A stretch of 64,000 nucleotides of DNA from Blautia sp. (lineage in GTDB: Bacteria > Bacillota > Clostridia > Lachnospirales > Lachnospiraceae), in the NCBI GenBank assembly GCA_021772055.1, contig JAETNR010000019.1, positions 1-64,000 of the forward strand, read 5' to 3'. Each line of letters begins with the position of its first letter. Within the stretch, counting starts at the first letter, position 1. Shown piece after piece: positions 1 through 9,101 of this stretch. The position numbers were made by a program, and so were the translations under genes. A model generated the notes under the pieces. It ran no database searches. It was not told the origin of the DNA and saw only the letters and a list, made by a program, of their open reading frames with translations.

Positions 1-2
1 CT

Positions 3-86
3 TTGATAGATTCTAAAAAGATTAAGCTTACAATACCTGATAAACCAACCAGTTCTAAGCAGAAGTATGTGTGGAACGATAATTAA
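3..86 (+). CDS. C-terminal fragment of an unidentified protein, truncated by window edge
   Basis: An open frame enters from the left edge and stops at TAA 84-86. Its visible residues are lysine-rich and end KYVWNDN. The stretch is too short to assign to a family. It is followed by a strong inverted repeat, which fits the end of a transcription unit or the edge of a mobile element. It could be a chance frame. Confidence 0.35.
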   Translation: MIDSKKIKLTIPDKPTSSKQKYVWNDN

Positions 87-88
87 CT

Positions 89-138
89 TGTACTTGACCT
101 GTACTTGACCTGTTGACATAGGTCAAGTACAGGTCGAG
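89..138. repeat. 11-bp tandem repeat embedded in a 16-bp perfect inverted repeat
   Basis: TGTACTTGACC occurs twice head to tail at 89-99 and 100-110. The 16-mer at 96-111 is the exact reverse complement of 120-135, with an 8-base loop; allowing one mismatch the arms reach 93-138. No T-tract follows, so it looks more like an operator or replication/partition site than a terminator. The surrounding plasmid-type debris makes a mobile-element origin plausible, but this is inference. Confidence 0.7.
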
Positions 139-303
139 TTGAGAAACTAATAATATGATTTTGGTAAAAAAACATAGGAAAAGGTTTAAAAAGGAGGGGG
201 GTTACTGGAAAAGTATGCTTGTACAGGGACGAAAAGAATATCCGTTGTTGTACAGAATCGGAAAAAACAATATTTAATAGTACAGAATTCAGATCAGGCT
301 TAT

Positions 304-846
304 ATGGAATTTCCAGGGATTATCTCCAAAGGATATAAAATGCCTGAGGACGACACTTTTTTTGTTATGGAAGAGGTTGGCAAAATTCTTGGAGTACAAT
401 TAGAATCTGTAAAACTCATAGAGATATATTATGACGATAGTATTCCGTGGAGGCATTATATTTATCATGCTGAAATATTATCAGGTAATCCGTCAAAGAT
501 AAAATACGAAAAAATAGTTTGGAAATCTTTTGAGAACATAGAATCTGGAGATTTCAATTTATATGGAAAGCAGGTTTATCAGAAAATAGCGGAATGTACA
601 TATTGCCGAAAACTTTGCGAGAAAAAGGCGGAACTAGATATTTTTTATGATGAATATATGGCTCAGGATGCCGGGATGCTCGTGTCAAATGTGATTAAAC
701 AGGCAGGTGATTCTGAAGATATTTATAAAATGGCGATTCGTTATTACTTCAGTCATCTAAGAGCTTGGTTGGTCGAAAGTCCAAACTTAAAGAAAAATCG
801 CACAGTTCAAAATTATTTGCTGTTATATGAGAGACAAAACAGATAG
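304..846 (+). CDS. Degenerate Nudix-like protein
   Basis: The 180-residue frame resembles a Nudix fold: a FPG turn is followed by a helix ending EEVGKILG, as in the REVxEExG half of a Nudix box. The first glycine/glutamate half and the arginine are missing, so pyrophosphohydrolase activity is doubtful. The frame is open upstream to about base 205 and encodes a strand like VVVQNRKKQYLIVQ that fits a Nudix N-terminus. No ATG, GTG or TTG lies in that extension; a CTG at 205 sits 8 bases after AAGGAGG (191-197). The true start is therefore unclear, and the N-terminus may be damaged or use CTG. Confidence 0.45.
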   Translation: MEFPGIISKGYKMPEDDTFFVMEEVGKILGVQLESVKLIEIYYDDSIPWRHYIYHAEILSGNPSKIKYEKIVWKSFENIESGDFNLYGKQVYQKIAECTYCRKLCEKKAELDIFYDEYMAQDAGMLVSNVIKQAGDSEDIYKMAIRYYFSHLRAWLVESPNLKKNRTVQNYLLLYERQNR

Positions 847-908
847 TAATATTTTGTAATTCTGTATTTGGAAAAGAAGGTAAGTTTCCTATTGATCAAT
901 TTGTAGGA

Positions 909-1073
909 ATGATGGAAAGCTACATGATGTCTTTAGTTATAGAAATGTGGTTTTATGCAGGTGAGTTAGGTGCAGATATTGGAAATCCAGATCCTGCAGT
1001 AGCGGTATTCATGGATGTTAATAGACAAGAACTGCTAGAGATGCTGAAGGAAAAGTTCAATGATAAGGAGTAG
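909..1073 (+). CDS. Small unidentified ORF
   Basis: This 54-residue acidic frame starts with tandem ATGs and ends MLKEKFNDKE before TAG 1071-1073. The frame is open upstream to 831 without a usable start, so it could be the tail of a longer damaged gene. I do not recognise it. It lies between a Nudix-like gene and an integrase remnant. Confidence 0.3.
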   Translation: MMESYMMSLVIEMWFYAGELGADIGNPDPAVAVFMDVNRQELLEMLKEKFNDKE

Positions 1074-1139
1074 GAGAGGATAATGTTGTCTGGTGATGAA
1101 ATACTAAAATTGGAAGAGTTCTATCATATTTTTTCATTC

Positions 1140-1381
1140 GAGCCCAATTTTCAAGTGGTAAGAATGAGCACCGAGATCCAATTATTATTCCTCATTTCTC
1201 GTGTCATGCGTTGAGACATACCTTCTGCAGTCGATGCTTTGAAAAAGGAATTACCCCAAAGGTTGTTCAGCAGCTCATGGGACATGCTCATTATTCCACA
1301 ACAATAGATATATACACACATGTATCAGAAGAGATGATGGGAAACGAATTGGAGAAATTCAAAGTAGCAATGAATTCCTGA
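1140..1381 (+). pseudogene. C-terminal remnant of a tyrosine integrase
   Basis: The frame ending TGA 1379-1381 encodes the hallmark end of a phage or ICE tyrosine recombinase: HALRHTFCSRCFEKG, then QQLMGHAHYSTTIDIYTHV. These hold the HxxR box, the second histidine and the catalytic tyrosine. The arm-binding and core-binding domains and the first catalytic arginine are absent, and a different short coding start (ATG 1083) abuts it. I read it as a deletion remnant of an old integrated element. Confidence 0.75.
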
Positions 1382-1931
1382 TGGACGGCTGCTTACGAAG
1401 AGAAGTTTTCGTAAGCCTTCGTAAAATAAATTCTACGAAAATGATAAAATCCTTTACGAAAATAAAGAAAAGGTAGGTATCGGGAGTAGAAAAATAGTAA
1501 AAAAGTTGTACGAAAAAAAAAGCTTCGTAAAATAAAAATGAAAAGAAGAAAAGCTGCTAGTGGAAAACACGAAAATAGTCAGTAAGTAAGCCACTTTTGA
1601 GGGTTGAGTCCTAGAGGCTCAGGTTCAAGAAGTTGCAAAACAGATGGGAATGTAATCCCGATTTTGCAAATCTGAAATAAGAACCTTAAAACCCTTGAAA
1701 ATCCAGTATTTTCAAGGGTTTTTCCTTTCCAGGGCACTTCATATATTGCATTATAAATTCATGTAACTTTTTAGGTGATTTTTCGTAATTGGTTCGTCAG
1801 TGTTTTCGTAATGATTCTGTACGAACTTCTTAACGCAAACTTCGCATGATTTTTAAGAATAATGTGGCGATTTCGGTAGCTATCTATAATGCGATTTATA
1901 ATGCAACTTTTCATTTTCGTAATCTTCGTAA
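1382..1931. repeat. Iteron-like TTCGTAA repeats upstream of a parA fragment
   Basis: The heptamer TTCGTAA or its complement occurs at 1393, 1408, 1418, 1454, 1524, 1782, 1805, 1916 and 1925, with further near-matches (for example 1434 and 1509). I see no gene in this 550-base stretch. Clustered short repeats directly ahead of a ParA gene are typical of plasmid partition or replication origins, so this is probably the control region of a decayed plasmid-like element. The role is inferred. Confidence 0.55.
1688..1726. terminator. Strong hairpin, likely bidirectional terminator
   Basis: Arms 1688-1702 and 1708-1722 are a perfect 15-bp inverted repeat with a 5-base loop. The arm ends in T4 on the plus strand and in T4 on the minus strand. 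It sits inside the TTCGTAA repeat region, between the integrase and ParA remnants. Confidence 0.6.
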
Positions 1932-1981
1932 AAAATCCACTGTTATTTCTTACTATTTTTCCTTCCTGATACCGGAAAGGA

Positions 1982-2173
1982 ATGAATATGGCAAATATTA
2001 TATCAGTAGTAAACCAGAAAGGCGGAACCGGAAAATCCGCATGTGCTGCAAATCTTGGTGTAGGGTTGGCTCTTATGAATAAGAAGGTGTTAGTTGTGGA
2101 TGCTGATCCTCAGTCAGATGTGTCTGCGGGATTTGATATGTTTTTCAAAGTGCATTACGAAATTTTGAGGTAG
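1982..2173 (+). pseudogene. Truncated ParA/Soj-type partition ATPase
   Basis: The first 45 or so residues are a clear ParA N-terminus: MANIISVVNQKGGTGKSA with the deviant Walker A KGGTGKS, then VLVVDADPQSD. Start is ATG 1982 or 1988, after GGAAAGG. After about residue 50 the frame leaves the family and stops at TAG 2171. ParA proteins normally have 250 or more residues, so this is a stump. It runs straight into the following STAND-like fragment, which marks a deletion junction. Confidence 0.8.
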
Positions 2174-3519
2174 ATGACTACAAAATATTCAATTATGCCA
2201 TGTATTATATCATTAATGAACTGGGCTACCAGGGAGAGTTATTCGATGATTATGATAGATTTGTGAGTCGTTTTTCATATGACAGGCATCGTGTGCTAAA
2301 GACAGAACGTATTGGGAAAAAGTATCAGTGGATTGCTATGTATAATATCTTAGCTCGAATATCAGATTATTATCCCATGAAGAATCGGTTTTCGATGGAA
2401 GAGGAGATTGTATTATACGATGGTCCATGGGAGCCTTATGTAAAAGACTTTGATCCAACATTGAATGCATATAATTTATTATGTGATGATGCCCCTTATT
2501 TTTCACAAATCAATGAGCATATAAGGGAGTCCGTTCAAGAGAATCATACTGTTAAAGACGATTCTGCATTTGATGAAGATATATGGACGAACTCTAATTC
2601 AATTTTTTTTGTACATCAGAAAGAAGACTTATTATTAACCGATGATGGAAGAAATCAATGGGTTGTTCTGTCTAAATATGCCGATACCGGTAGAAATGAT
2701 CTAGCATATGACAAACTGATGGTGTGGAATTGGTTGTATGGATATTTTGTTACGGATGAGCAAATGGCTATATTAAAAGAGTATGCAGGTAAAAATGTGA
2801 ATCTGCTTAATAGTGATATCACTGGGATTCCAGAAACGTATACTCTGTATAGCAGGGAGTATCCATGGTCGAGTGGTAGTAAATCTGTGTTAGGCTGGCA
2901 ATGGAAAGATATTAAATTAAGAACCGGTGAAACAAAATTGGTTACTAGTACAGTTGAAGAACCACAGTTTTCTTGGATAGATACATTATTGAAGAAGTAC
3001 TCAGGTAAAGCTGATGCTGAGGAAGTAGAGTTTGAATCGGAAATAGATTTGGATGAAGACTTTAAAATTCCGACCGTTACCAAAACATACACAAAAGAAG
3101 AACCGGTGACAATAGACTTGGGTAAAGTGCTAAATGCTACGCAAGACTTAATATGGGAGGAAGAATTTGATGCATCTAAAGAAGATGCCCTTTCGTATTT
3201 CCATCCATGTGCAGAAATCATTAATACGTTGGGACTTAGGCAAAAGAAGTATGATGGATATTATTACGATGAAGCAGGTGTACTCATAGCTTTTGATACT
3301 GATTTGACAAAACAAAAAGCTGGATTGATTATTCGGAAAGATGCTTTGGATAAATTCTTAGATATTAAGAAGTTTCATCTTGTATGGTTTGTAAATGCAT
3401 CTAAAGAGATACATGACAAAACTCTCATGATTACCAAGTTCACAGATTGGACTGGATTATTGGAATATACCGGTGATTCCATCTCATGGCTGCATTTCGG
3501 ACATTTTAAAGGGTCATAG
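2137..3519 (+). pseudogene. C-terminal fragment of a large STAND/Avs-like ATPase
   Basis: An open frame begins just after TGA 2134-2136 and runs to 3519, with the first ATG at 2200. It contains ERIGKKYQWIAMYNILARISD followed by an FxMEEE stretch, a signature I associate from memory with the C-terminal part of very large ATP-binding defence proteins of the AVAST/STAND type. No Walker motifs are present, so the nucleotide-binding half is gone. It overlaps the ParA stump in another frame, so the two were joined by deletion. The 439-residue ATG-initiated part could still be translated, but I would not expect function. Confidence 0.4.
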
Positions 3520-3883
3520 CCAAAGGAGATAAGGATTCACGCCATTTGTTAAAGCTTTTCAGAAGGGTATGTTTGGATTTTGGAACAGCTTTTCTGAGGG
3601 AGATGTCCTTTTCCCGGTTTCTTGCATACAGCCCATAATAACGTGTCATTTTGAAATTCCATTCAGGGATATGCTGGATAAGAAGTTTGATAAAATCAAT
3701 GGCAGGAAGAGGCTTTTCCACATAGACATTATCTTCATGGCGGTTGTAGTGGAAGGTGACATGTTCCCCATCATAGGAATCGATACGGCTCAGTGAGATC
3801 ACCGGTCGCCCGAGATAACGGCTGATATATTTTATGACAGTGTCCGTGTCACAGAGGGGCAGGGGAGTTGAGATGCCGAAGGC
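3506..3883 (-). pseudogene. IS91-type (Y2) transposase C-terminal remnant
   Basis: Read leftward, the frame from about 3882 gives VIKYISRYLGRPV, then SRIDSYDGEHVTFHYNRHED, then TRYYGLYARNR. This is the typical end of IS91/IS801-family transposases. The HUH/Y2 catalytic part is missing and an in-frame stop lies at the upstream edge. The last residues overlap the end of the STAND-like fragment. Confidence 0.7.
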
Positions 3884-3959
3884 ATTATTTTATGAATGAA
3901 GTCGAAAAGATAGAATAGTTGCATTGTGCCATCTCAAGAGTATAATAGTAGTTGGAGGA

Positions 3960-4497
3960 AAGATAATCTCATAATTTTGTCGAAGCAAGTTGCAGAGCAG
4001 CTGTTCGGTTATACTCAGGCAGCGAAGCGAATTGCGAATATCCGCCTGACAAGGATAAGAAAAGGAGTGGGTGTCATGACATAGTTTATAAGCAATGTTA
4101 ACAAATACTTATCTGAAATGAAGATTAAGCAGACCTATCTTAGCATGATTACGGGTATGGATAAATAAAATGTCACGCTTATTGACTGGCTCGCAAGAAG
4201 AAACTGGCACAGATATGGAAAAGATAGCGAACCATCTCACAGGCAGGAATAGGTTGCAAAGCAGTTAATGGAACTTATGGAAAATATTGATGAAGTGATG
4301 AGCACAAAAAGTCGATTTAAGAATATAGCAAGGGGATAGACGAGATGATAAATCTTATTTCTCAAGGGGCATCCGGGAATATTACTGTGATGGGGACTAC
4401 AGCTTTTGATTTGAAAGAGGATGAAAAGCTATCGATGACTAGCAGCGAATTGGTTGAAAAGATAATGGAACCGAATGGAATCAATATTGTATTTTAG
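3960..4497 (+). pseudogene. Shredded helix-turn-helix gene and short leftover ORF
   Basis: Around 4080-4320 the three frames in turn give pieces such as NKYLSEMKIKQTYLSMITGMDK, resembling a Cro/CI-type HTH protein, interrupted by stops and frame changes. A 50-residue frame (ATG 4345 to TAG 4497) follows, ending SSELVEKIMEPNG. None looks functional. I read this as decayed regulatory debris of a mobile element. Confidence 0.35.
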
Positions 4498-4511
4498 AAA
4501 TAAGCGGCGAA

Positions 4512-5117
4512 TTGACAGATCAAAATTGGAAGGGGATGATACTGTTGTCTCGGGAAAATCATAAAATGATTGATGGAAAACTGTTACAGACTGATAAGAA
4601 GTATTCTCATCTAAAATTAAAACAAAAAGATAAAATAGCAGAATGGATGTATCTGGAGACAAAGGCTTATCATGAGAAATACTATACGTTTCCTGATGAT
4701 GAACACATTGGGGATGTTGTCTCAAAAGTATATGATAAGATTGTGGATGCAGATATCTGGATACCTTATGGTGAAGTCCTGAAACACTATAAGAAAAAGA
4801 GATCGGATATTAACAAACGTGTGAAACGAGCTTTTAATCAGTATGAGGAAACGAAAAAGGAAACCGCATGCTTCATGAATATGTGCATGGTGCAGGATAA
4901 GAAAGGAAATGTACTTGCACTGGACAAAGTAAACGACAGCTATTCCGGTACGACATTTCCGGGAGGGCATGTAGAAAAAGAAGAGGCGTTTACAGATTCT
5001 GTTATCCGTGAAGTGCAGGAAGAAACGGGGATTTTGATTGAAAATCCTATGCTCTGCGGAGTATATCATTGGATGGAATCCGGCATTGATCCTCAAGGTC
5101 TGTCAGATAGCTTATAA
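4512..5117 (+). CDS. Nudix hydrolase with N-terminal helical extension, C-terminus shortened
   Basis: The first 110 residues are helical and charged (an IPYGEVLKHYKKKRSDI segment). From about residue 115 it is an 8-oxo-dGTP-type Nudix domain with a full box: GGHVEKEE, then AFTDSVIREVQEETGI. Nudix enzymes hydrolyse nucleoside diphosphate derivatives in the cytoplasm. After CGVYHWME the sequence switches to SGIDPQGLSDSL and ends, lacking the usual last 30-40 residues, so the gene may be truncated. The start is uncertain: TTG 4512 or ATG 4536. It is followed 23 bases later by another Nudix gene. Confidence 0.6.
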   Translation: MTDQNWKGMILLSRENHKMIDGKLLQTDKKYSHLKLKQKDKIAEWMYLETKAYHEKYYTFPDDEHIGDVVSKVYDKIVDADIWIPYGEVLKHYKKKRSDINKRVKRAFNQYEETKKETACFMNMCMVQDKKGNVLALDKVNDSYSGTTFPGGHVEKEEAFTDSVIREVQEETGILIENPMLCGVYHWMESGIDPQGLSDSL

Positions 5118-5140
5118 AATTCGGAGGAATACATAACAAT

Positions 5141-5998
5141 ATGGAAAGATGGGACTTGTATACAAAATATAGAGAAAAGACAGGGAAAGAGCAGATTCGG
5201 GGAGAAAAGATTCCAAAAGGTTTCTACCATTTGGTAGTGCATGTATGGATACGAAATCGCAAAGGGGAATATCTTATTTCCCAACGTTCAGCTAGCAGGC
5301 CAACCTTTCCGCTTATGTGGGAGTGCGTTGGAGGTTCTGTTTTGATGGGAGAAAGCAGTATTGACGGAGCGCTTAGAGAAGTAAAAGAAGAAGTGGGACT
5401 GGATTTAAAACCTGAAACCGGAAAACTTCTTTTTACTAAAATCCGGGGAACTGATGTTAAATATGAACGCAAAGAATTTAATGATATTATGGATGTATGG
5501 CTTTTTGAATACGATGAAGACCTGCATTTGGAAGATGCAGCAACGGATGAAGTTGCTGACTGTAAATGGATGACAGTTCCTGAGATCAGAAAGTTATATG
5601 AGGATAATAGGCTTGTGCAGACATTGGACTATTTTTTTTGTGTTATGGAAGCAGATGAACCTGATTACAGCCATATTATTGGAAAAATGGTAGGCGGAAC
5701 CGTTGATAGACCATTAGGCACCGCTCATCCTCGTCATCCGGAGATGATTTATCCAGTCAATTATGGATATGTAAATAATGTACTTGCTGGTGATGGAGCA
5801 GAACAGGATGTTTATATATTTGGAACAGATAAGCCGCTGAAAAATTTTCAGGGTAAGGTAGTTGCAGTATGGCACCGTTTTGATGATGTGGAGGATAAAT
5901 GGATTGTGTCTTTGAATGGAGAAGATATTGCAAAAGAAAAAATATTAGGCGACATTTCATTCCAAGAGCAGTTTTTCTATGGAAAATTGTATAAATAA
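5141..5998 (+). CDS. Nudix hydrolase fused to a pyrophosphatase-like domain
   Basis: Start is ATG 5141 after CGGAGGA. Residues 25-150 form a Nudix domain with box GGSVLMGE, then SSIDGALREVKEEVGL. Residues 175-285 carry a second domain with GGTVDRPLGTAHPRHP and YPVNYGYVNNVLAGDGAEQD, the pattern of the small inorganic-pyrophosphatase-like module often fused to Nudix in Firmicutes. The protein probably cleaves a nucleotide-type substrate; which one cannot be read from the sequence. It may be co-transcribed with the preceding Nudix gene. Confidence 0.75.
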   Translation: MERWDLYTKYREKTGKEQIRGEKIPKGFYHLVVHVWIRNRKGEYLISQRSASRPTFPLMWECVGGSVLMGESSIDGALREVKEEVGLDLKPETGKLLFTKIRGTDVKYERKEFNDIMDVWLFEYDEDLHLEDAATDEVADCKWMTVPEIRKLYEDNRLVQTLDYFFCVMEADEPDYSHIIGKMVGGTVDRPLGTAHPRHPEMIYPVNYGYVNNVLAGDGAEQDVYIFGTDKPLKNFQGKVVAVWHRFDDVEDKWIVSLNGEDIAKEKILGDISFQEQFFYGKLYK

Positions 5999-6092
5999 TA
6001 TTAAATTGCAACTGGCATTTGCAGAATAGGAAAGGATTGAGTACGGGAAAACTAAACGATTTATATAAATGCTACGAAAAAGAGGTGATCCG

Positions 6093-6884
6093 ATGATTAT
6101 AAGCGCAAGCAGACGTACCGATATACCATCTTATTACTAAAAATGGATGATAAACAGATTAAAAGAAAAATATGTGTTGGTCAGAAATCCGAGCCCGGAT
6201 GTGGAAAAAAATCTGCCGTCCAAAAACAGGATTATTATTCCGGTATTCCAAAGGCTGTCCAGGGAGCTTGGGAAAGAAAGGGTTATATGGAGATATGCCC
6301 CTATTTTGATCTGTGAGAAATATTCCATGGATTATCACCGCAGATATTTTGAGGTGCTGGCGTCTAAACTAGCAAATTATACAGAAAAATGCACCGTTAG
6401 TTTTATGGACCTATACCGAAGCACAGCGAGAAATGTGAAAACGCTGCATATTGTGAAAGATACCTATGAAATGCAGGCAGAATTACTGTAGCGATTTGCA
6501 GAGATAGGGAAGGAATATGGTATCTATATTGATACCTGTGCAGAAACAGGAGATTTTCATAAACTGGGAGTTGAGCACGGACAGTGTATTGACAGAGAAA
6601 GAATTGAGCGAATTGGAGGTTTTAAGCTTAATGCTAAGAAACACACCGGCCAAAGAGCAGAATGCGGATGCGCGGCAAGTATTGATATAGGGGCTTACAA
6701 TACCTGTAAAAACGGTTGTCTGTATTGTTATGCAAATGACAGCGAGAATGCTGTTTGCAGAAATTTTGGAATGCATGATTCAAAATCACTTCTTTTATTT
6801 GGAAAAATTGATGATTCGGACGTGATAAAGGAAAGAAAAATAAAATCGCTCATTGAAAATCAGATGAGTTTATTTGATCTATAA
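6093..6884 (+). pseudogene. DUF1848 radical-SAM-like protein, inactivated
   Basis: ATG 6093 gives MIISASRRTDIPSYY, the invariant start of DUF1848, then an in-frame TAA. Reading on, the same frame gives RLKEKYVLVRNP and SRELGKERVIWRYAP, stops again near 6491, and continues to the family C-terminus GAYNTCKNGCLYCYAN, which carries the CxxxCxxC iron-sulfur motif. The middle is shorter than the family. Two in-frame stops and an internal deletion make this a pseudogene. Confidence 0.8.
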
Positions 6885-6922
6885 AAAATTCGGGCGGCTA
6901 TAAACGATAGGAGATGGATATT

Positions 6923-7789
6923 ATGTGGATATTTTATGCAATAGGTTCCTCGTTTTTTGCGGGGATTACAGCAATCCTTGCGAAGTGTGGGATCCGTAAA
7001 ACAGATTCTACTGTAGCGACTGCAATCAGGACGGTCATTGTGCTGTTGTTTTCGTGGCTGATGGTGCTGATCACAGGAACAGAGGGAGGAATCAGACAGA
7101 TTGACGGCAGGACATTCCTGTTTCTTGTGTTGTCCGGGCTGGCAACAGGCGTATCGTGGCTGTGTTATTTTCATGCCCTGCAAAAGGGGGACATTAACAA
7201 AGTGGTGCCTATTGATAAATCCAGCACGGTGCTGACAATTCTGCTGGCGCTGATATTTCTTCAGGAAGGGATTTCAGGAGTAAAAATACTATCCATTTTA
7301 TTGATCGGCGGTGGAACGATGCTTATGATTGATAAAAAAGACATCGAAACGGACGTACAAAAGAAAAGCGGCGGGTGGGTGATTTATGCGGTTCTGTCTG
7401 CGGTGTTTGCCAGCCTGACTGCGATTCTGGGGAAGATCGGGATCGCAGAAATTGACTCGAATCTTGGTACGGCAATCCGTACAACCGTTGTGCTTGTTAT
7501 GGCATGGATGATGGTATTTCTCACCGGAAAACAAAGAGAAATCAGAAAGATAGAGAAAAAGGAACTGGTTTTTATCTGCCTGTCCGGGCTGGCAACGGGT
7601 GCCTCGTGGCTGTGTTATTACCGGGCGCTTAAGGACGGGCCGGCGAGTGTGGTCGTTCCGATAGATAAACTGAGTATTCTTGTTACAATTGCTTTCTCGT
7701 GGATCGTGTTCCATGAAAAACTGGCCAGAAAGTCAATGCTGGGTGTGGCTTGTATTACATTTGGAACAGTGCGGTTGGCAATAGCCTAG
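6923..7789 (+). CDS. EamA/DMT-family membrane transporter
   Basis: This is a hydrophobic protein of about 288 residues made of two similar halves, each starting with a helix like IGSSFFAGITAILAKCGI and containing SGLATGVSWLCYF. That is the duplicated EamA layout with ten predicted membrane helices. The start at ATG 6923 is preferred over 6914 because AGGAG (6909-6913) is properly spaced only for the former. The substrate is unknown; relatives export metabolites. The two halves are unusually alike. Confidence 0.85.
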   Translation: MWIFYAIGSSFFAGITAILAKCGIRKTDSTVATAIRTVIVLLFSWLMVLITGTEGGIRQIDGRTFLFLVLSGLATGVSWLCYFHALQKGDINKVVPIDKSSTVLTILLALIFLQEGISGVKILSILLIGGGTMLMIDKKDIETDVQKKSGGWVIYAVLSAVFASLTAILGKIGIAEIDSNLGTAIRTTVVLVMAWMMVFLTGKQREIRKIEKKELVFICLSGLATGASWLCYYRALKDGPASVVVPIDKLSILVTIAFSWIVFHEKLARKSMLGVACITFGTVRLAIA

Positions 7790-7830
7790 ACATATATTGG
7801 AGTAAATTCATGGATAAGGAGACGGGACAT

Positions 7831-8241
7831 ATGAGGTATGGTTGGATTGATGAGTATTTACTGAGCAAAACGGGAGTGACGAAAGACCTTCAGAAGGAAT
7901 GGAACTGGATCCGCTATCAGATTGGCGGAAAGATGTTTGCGGCGGTCTGCTTAGACGGGCATGATGAGCCATCTTATATTACACTGAAGCTGGAGCCGGC
8001 TGAAGGTGATTTCCTGCGGCAGCAGTATGAAGATATCATTCCCGGATATTATATGAATAAAGTGCATTGGAATTCCATCAAGCCGGACGGGGAAGTCCAG
8101 GATGATCTGTTAAAAGACCTGTTGGATAAATCCTATCAGCTTGTGCTTAGCGGATTCAGCAAAAAGAAACAACGGGAAATTCTGGATGGATTGTCTCTGG
8201 AAAAGCCAATAAGCGGCTGCGGCACGGAGCATGCAAAATAA
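7831..8241 (+). CDS. YjbR/MmcQ family protein
   Basis: This is a 136-residue cytoplasmic protein. SYITLKLEP, the PGYYMNKVHWNSI segment and the helix DLLDKSYQLVLSG match the YjbR/MmcQ (CyaY-like fold) family, whose role is unclear and may involve DNA binding. ATG 7831 follows AAGGAGACGG at good spacing; an upstream in-frame ATG (7750) lies inside the transporter gene and is unlikely. Confidence 0.8.
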   Translation: MRYGWIDEYLLSKTGVTKDLQKEWNWIRYQIGGKMFAAVCLDGHDEPSYITLKLEPAEGDFLRQQYEDIIPGYYMNKVHWNSIKPDGEVQDDLLKDLLDKSYQLVLSGFSKKKQREILDGLSLEKPISGCGTEHAK

Positions 8242-8274
8242 AATTTTTGTGAAAAAGATTTGAGTAACGGATAA

Positions 8275-8319
8275 AATCCCGGAAGCGCTGATAAAATGGA
8301 CATTTCCGGGATTCTTTTT
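8275..8319 (+). terminator. Rho-independent terminator
   Basis: AATCCCGGAA (8275-8284) pairs with TTCCGGGATT (8304-8313), followed by a T-rich run. It closes the transporter/YjbR unit. Confidence 0.75.
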
Positions 8320-8363
8320 ACGATCTATAGTGTAATCGCTGGCGGTGTTTTTAATGAATACCT

Positions 8364-8843
8364 TTAACCCAAAGGAAATAAAGCATTTTCATGATCTTTT
8401 ACATAGTATCTGATGTTTTTACGTCCTTTTTGGATAATCGTGTGTCCTTCCGATTCCAGCTTTTCTTTCTGGGCTTCCATGCCGCCGGGGTATTTTGCGT
8501 TCAATTCCCCGTTGGCTTTTAATGTCCGCCAGTATGGCGTTTTATTTTCAGAACGCTGGTGGCTTGCCCAGGCCACGATGGATACAAATATTCCGGCTGT
8601 GATCGGTTCTGTAAAATCTGCACCGCTTTGTCTGGCAAAGTATTCCCTTATCGTTCCTACCGTAAGCAGCTTCCCGAATGGTACAAGCCGCATTACTCTG
8701 TCATAGTCAATGGGCGGGGCAAAATACATTCTGTCTCCGCCATATTTTTCGATACTTTTTTCATCTGTAATTGTTTGAAACTTCGGCATATCCTTACGAT
8801 CATTCAACATTGCGTTAAAATCTTTTTTATCTTCATTTGCCAT
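8364..8843 (-). CDS. MGMT-family alkyltransferase-like protein
   Basis: The protein has 159 residues, start at 8843 after AGGAGGTGG. Its middle has the winged-helix DNA-binding domain of O6-alkylguanine-DNA alkyltransferases: VPFGKLLTVGTIREYFA and then TAGIFVSIVAWA. Where true enzymes carry PCHRV, this has TPYWRTLKANGEL, so the acceptor cysteine is missing. It is therefore alkyltransferase-like, probably binding DNA lesions without repairing them directly. The conserved tail is KYPGGMEAQKEKLESEGH. Confidence 0.8.
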   Translation of the reverse strand: MANEDKKDFNAMLNDRKDMPKFQTITDEKSIEKYGGDRMYFAPPIDYDRVMRLVPFGKLLTVGTIREYFARQSGADFTEPITAGIFVSIVAWASHQRSENKTPYWRTLKANGELNAKYPGGMEAQKEKLESEGHTIIQKGRKNIRYYVKDHENALFPLG

Positions 8844-8984
8844 GATACCACCTCCTAGCTAAAAGCATACCCTAAATAAAAAACATATGCAATGAGGCTG
8901 TTTGGAAAATTTATTATATTGCTTATATTGAAAATCAGATAAGTTTATTTGATACTTAAAAATGAGCGTATAATGCTACTTTTG

Positions 8985-9021
8985 AGTGCATATTCCGTTT
9001 CGGGATATGCACTTATTTTTT
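8985..9021 (+). terminator. Hairpin with T-tract, candidate terminator
   Basis: GTGCATATTCC (8986-8996) pairs with GGGATATGCAC (9002-9012), with one G-U pair, followed by TTATTTTTTAT. No intact plus-strand gene lies directly upstream. The rest of 8844-9100 shows nothing clear. Confidence 0.5.
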
Positions 9022-9101
9022 ATAATAAAGCAAAGGGCTGTAATAGAAGCTTTCAGAACGAGAAATCCTAACGGAAAAGGAGCTGGATACGATGTTGTTT
9101 A

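Noticed and set aside
1560-1740. Possible small RNA or tRNA-like end used as attachment site
   Set aside because: A strong hairpin is present but no cloverleaf or T-loop consensus could be built; kept only as a terminator.
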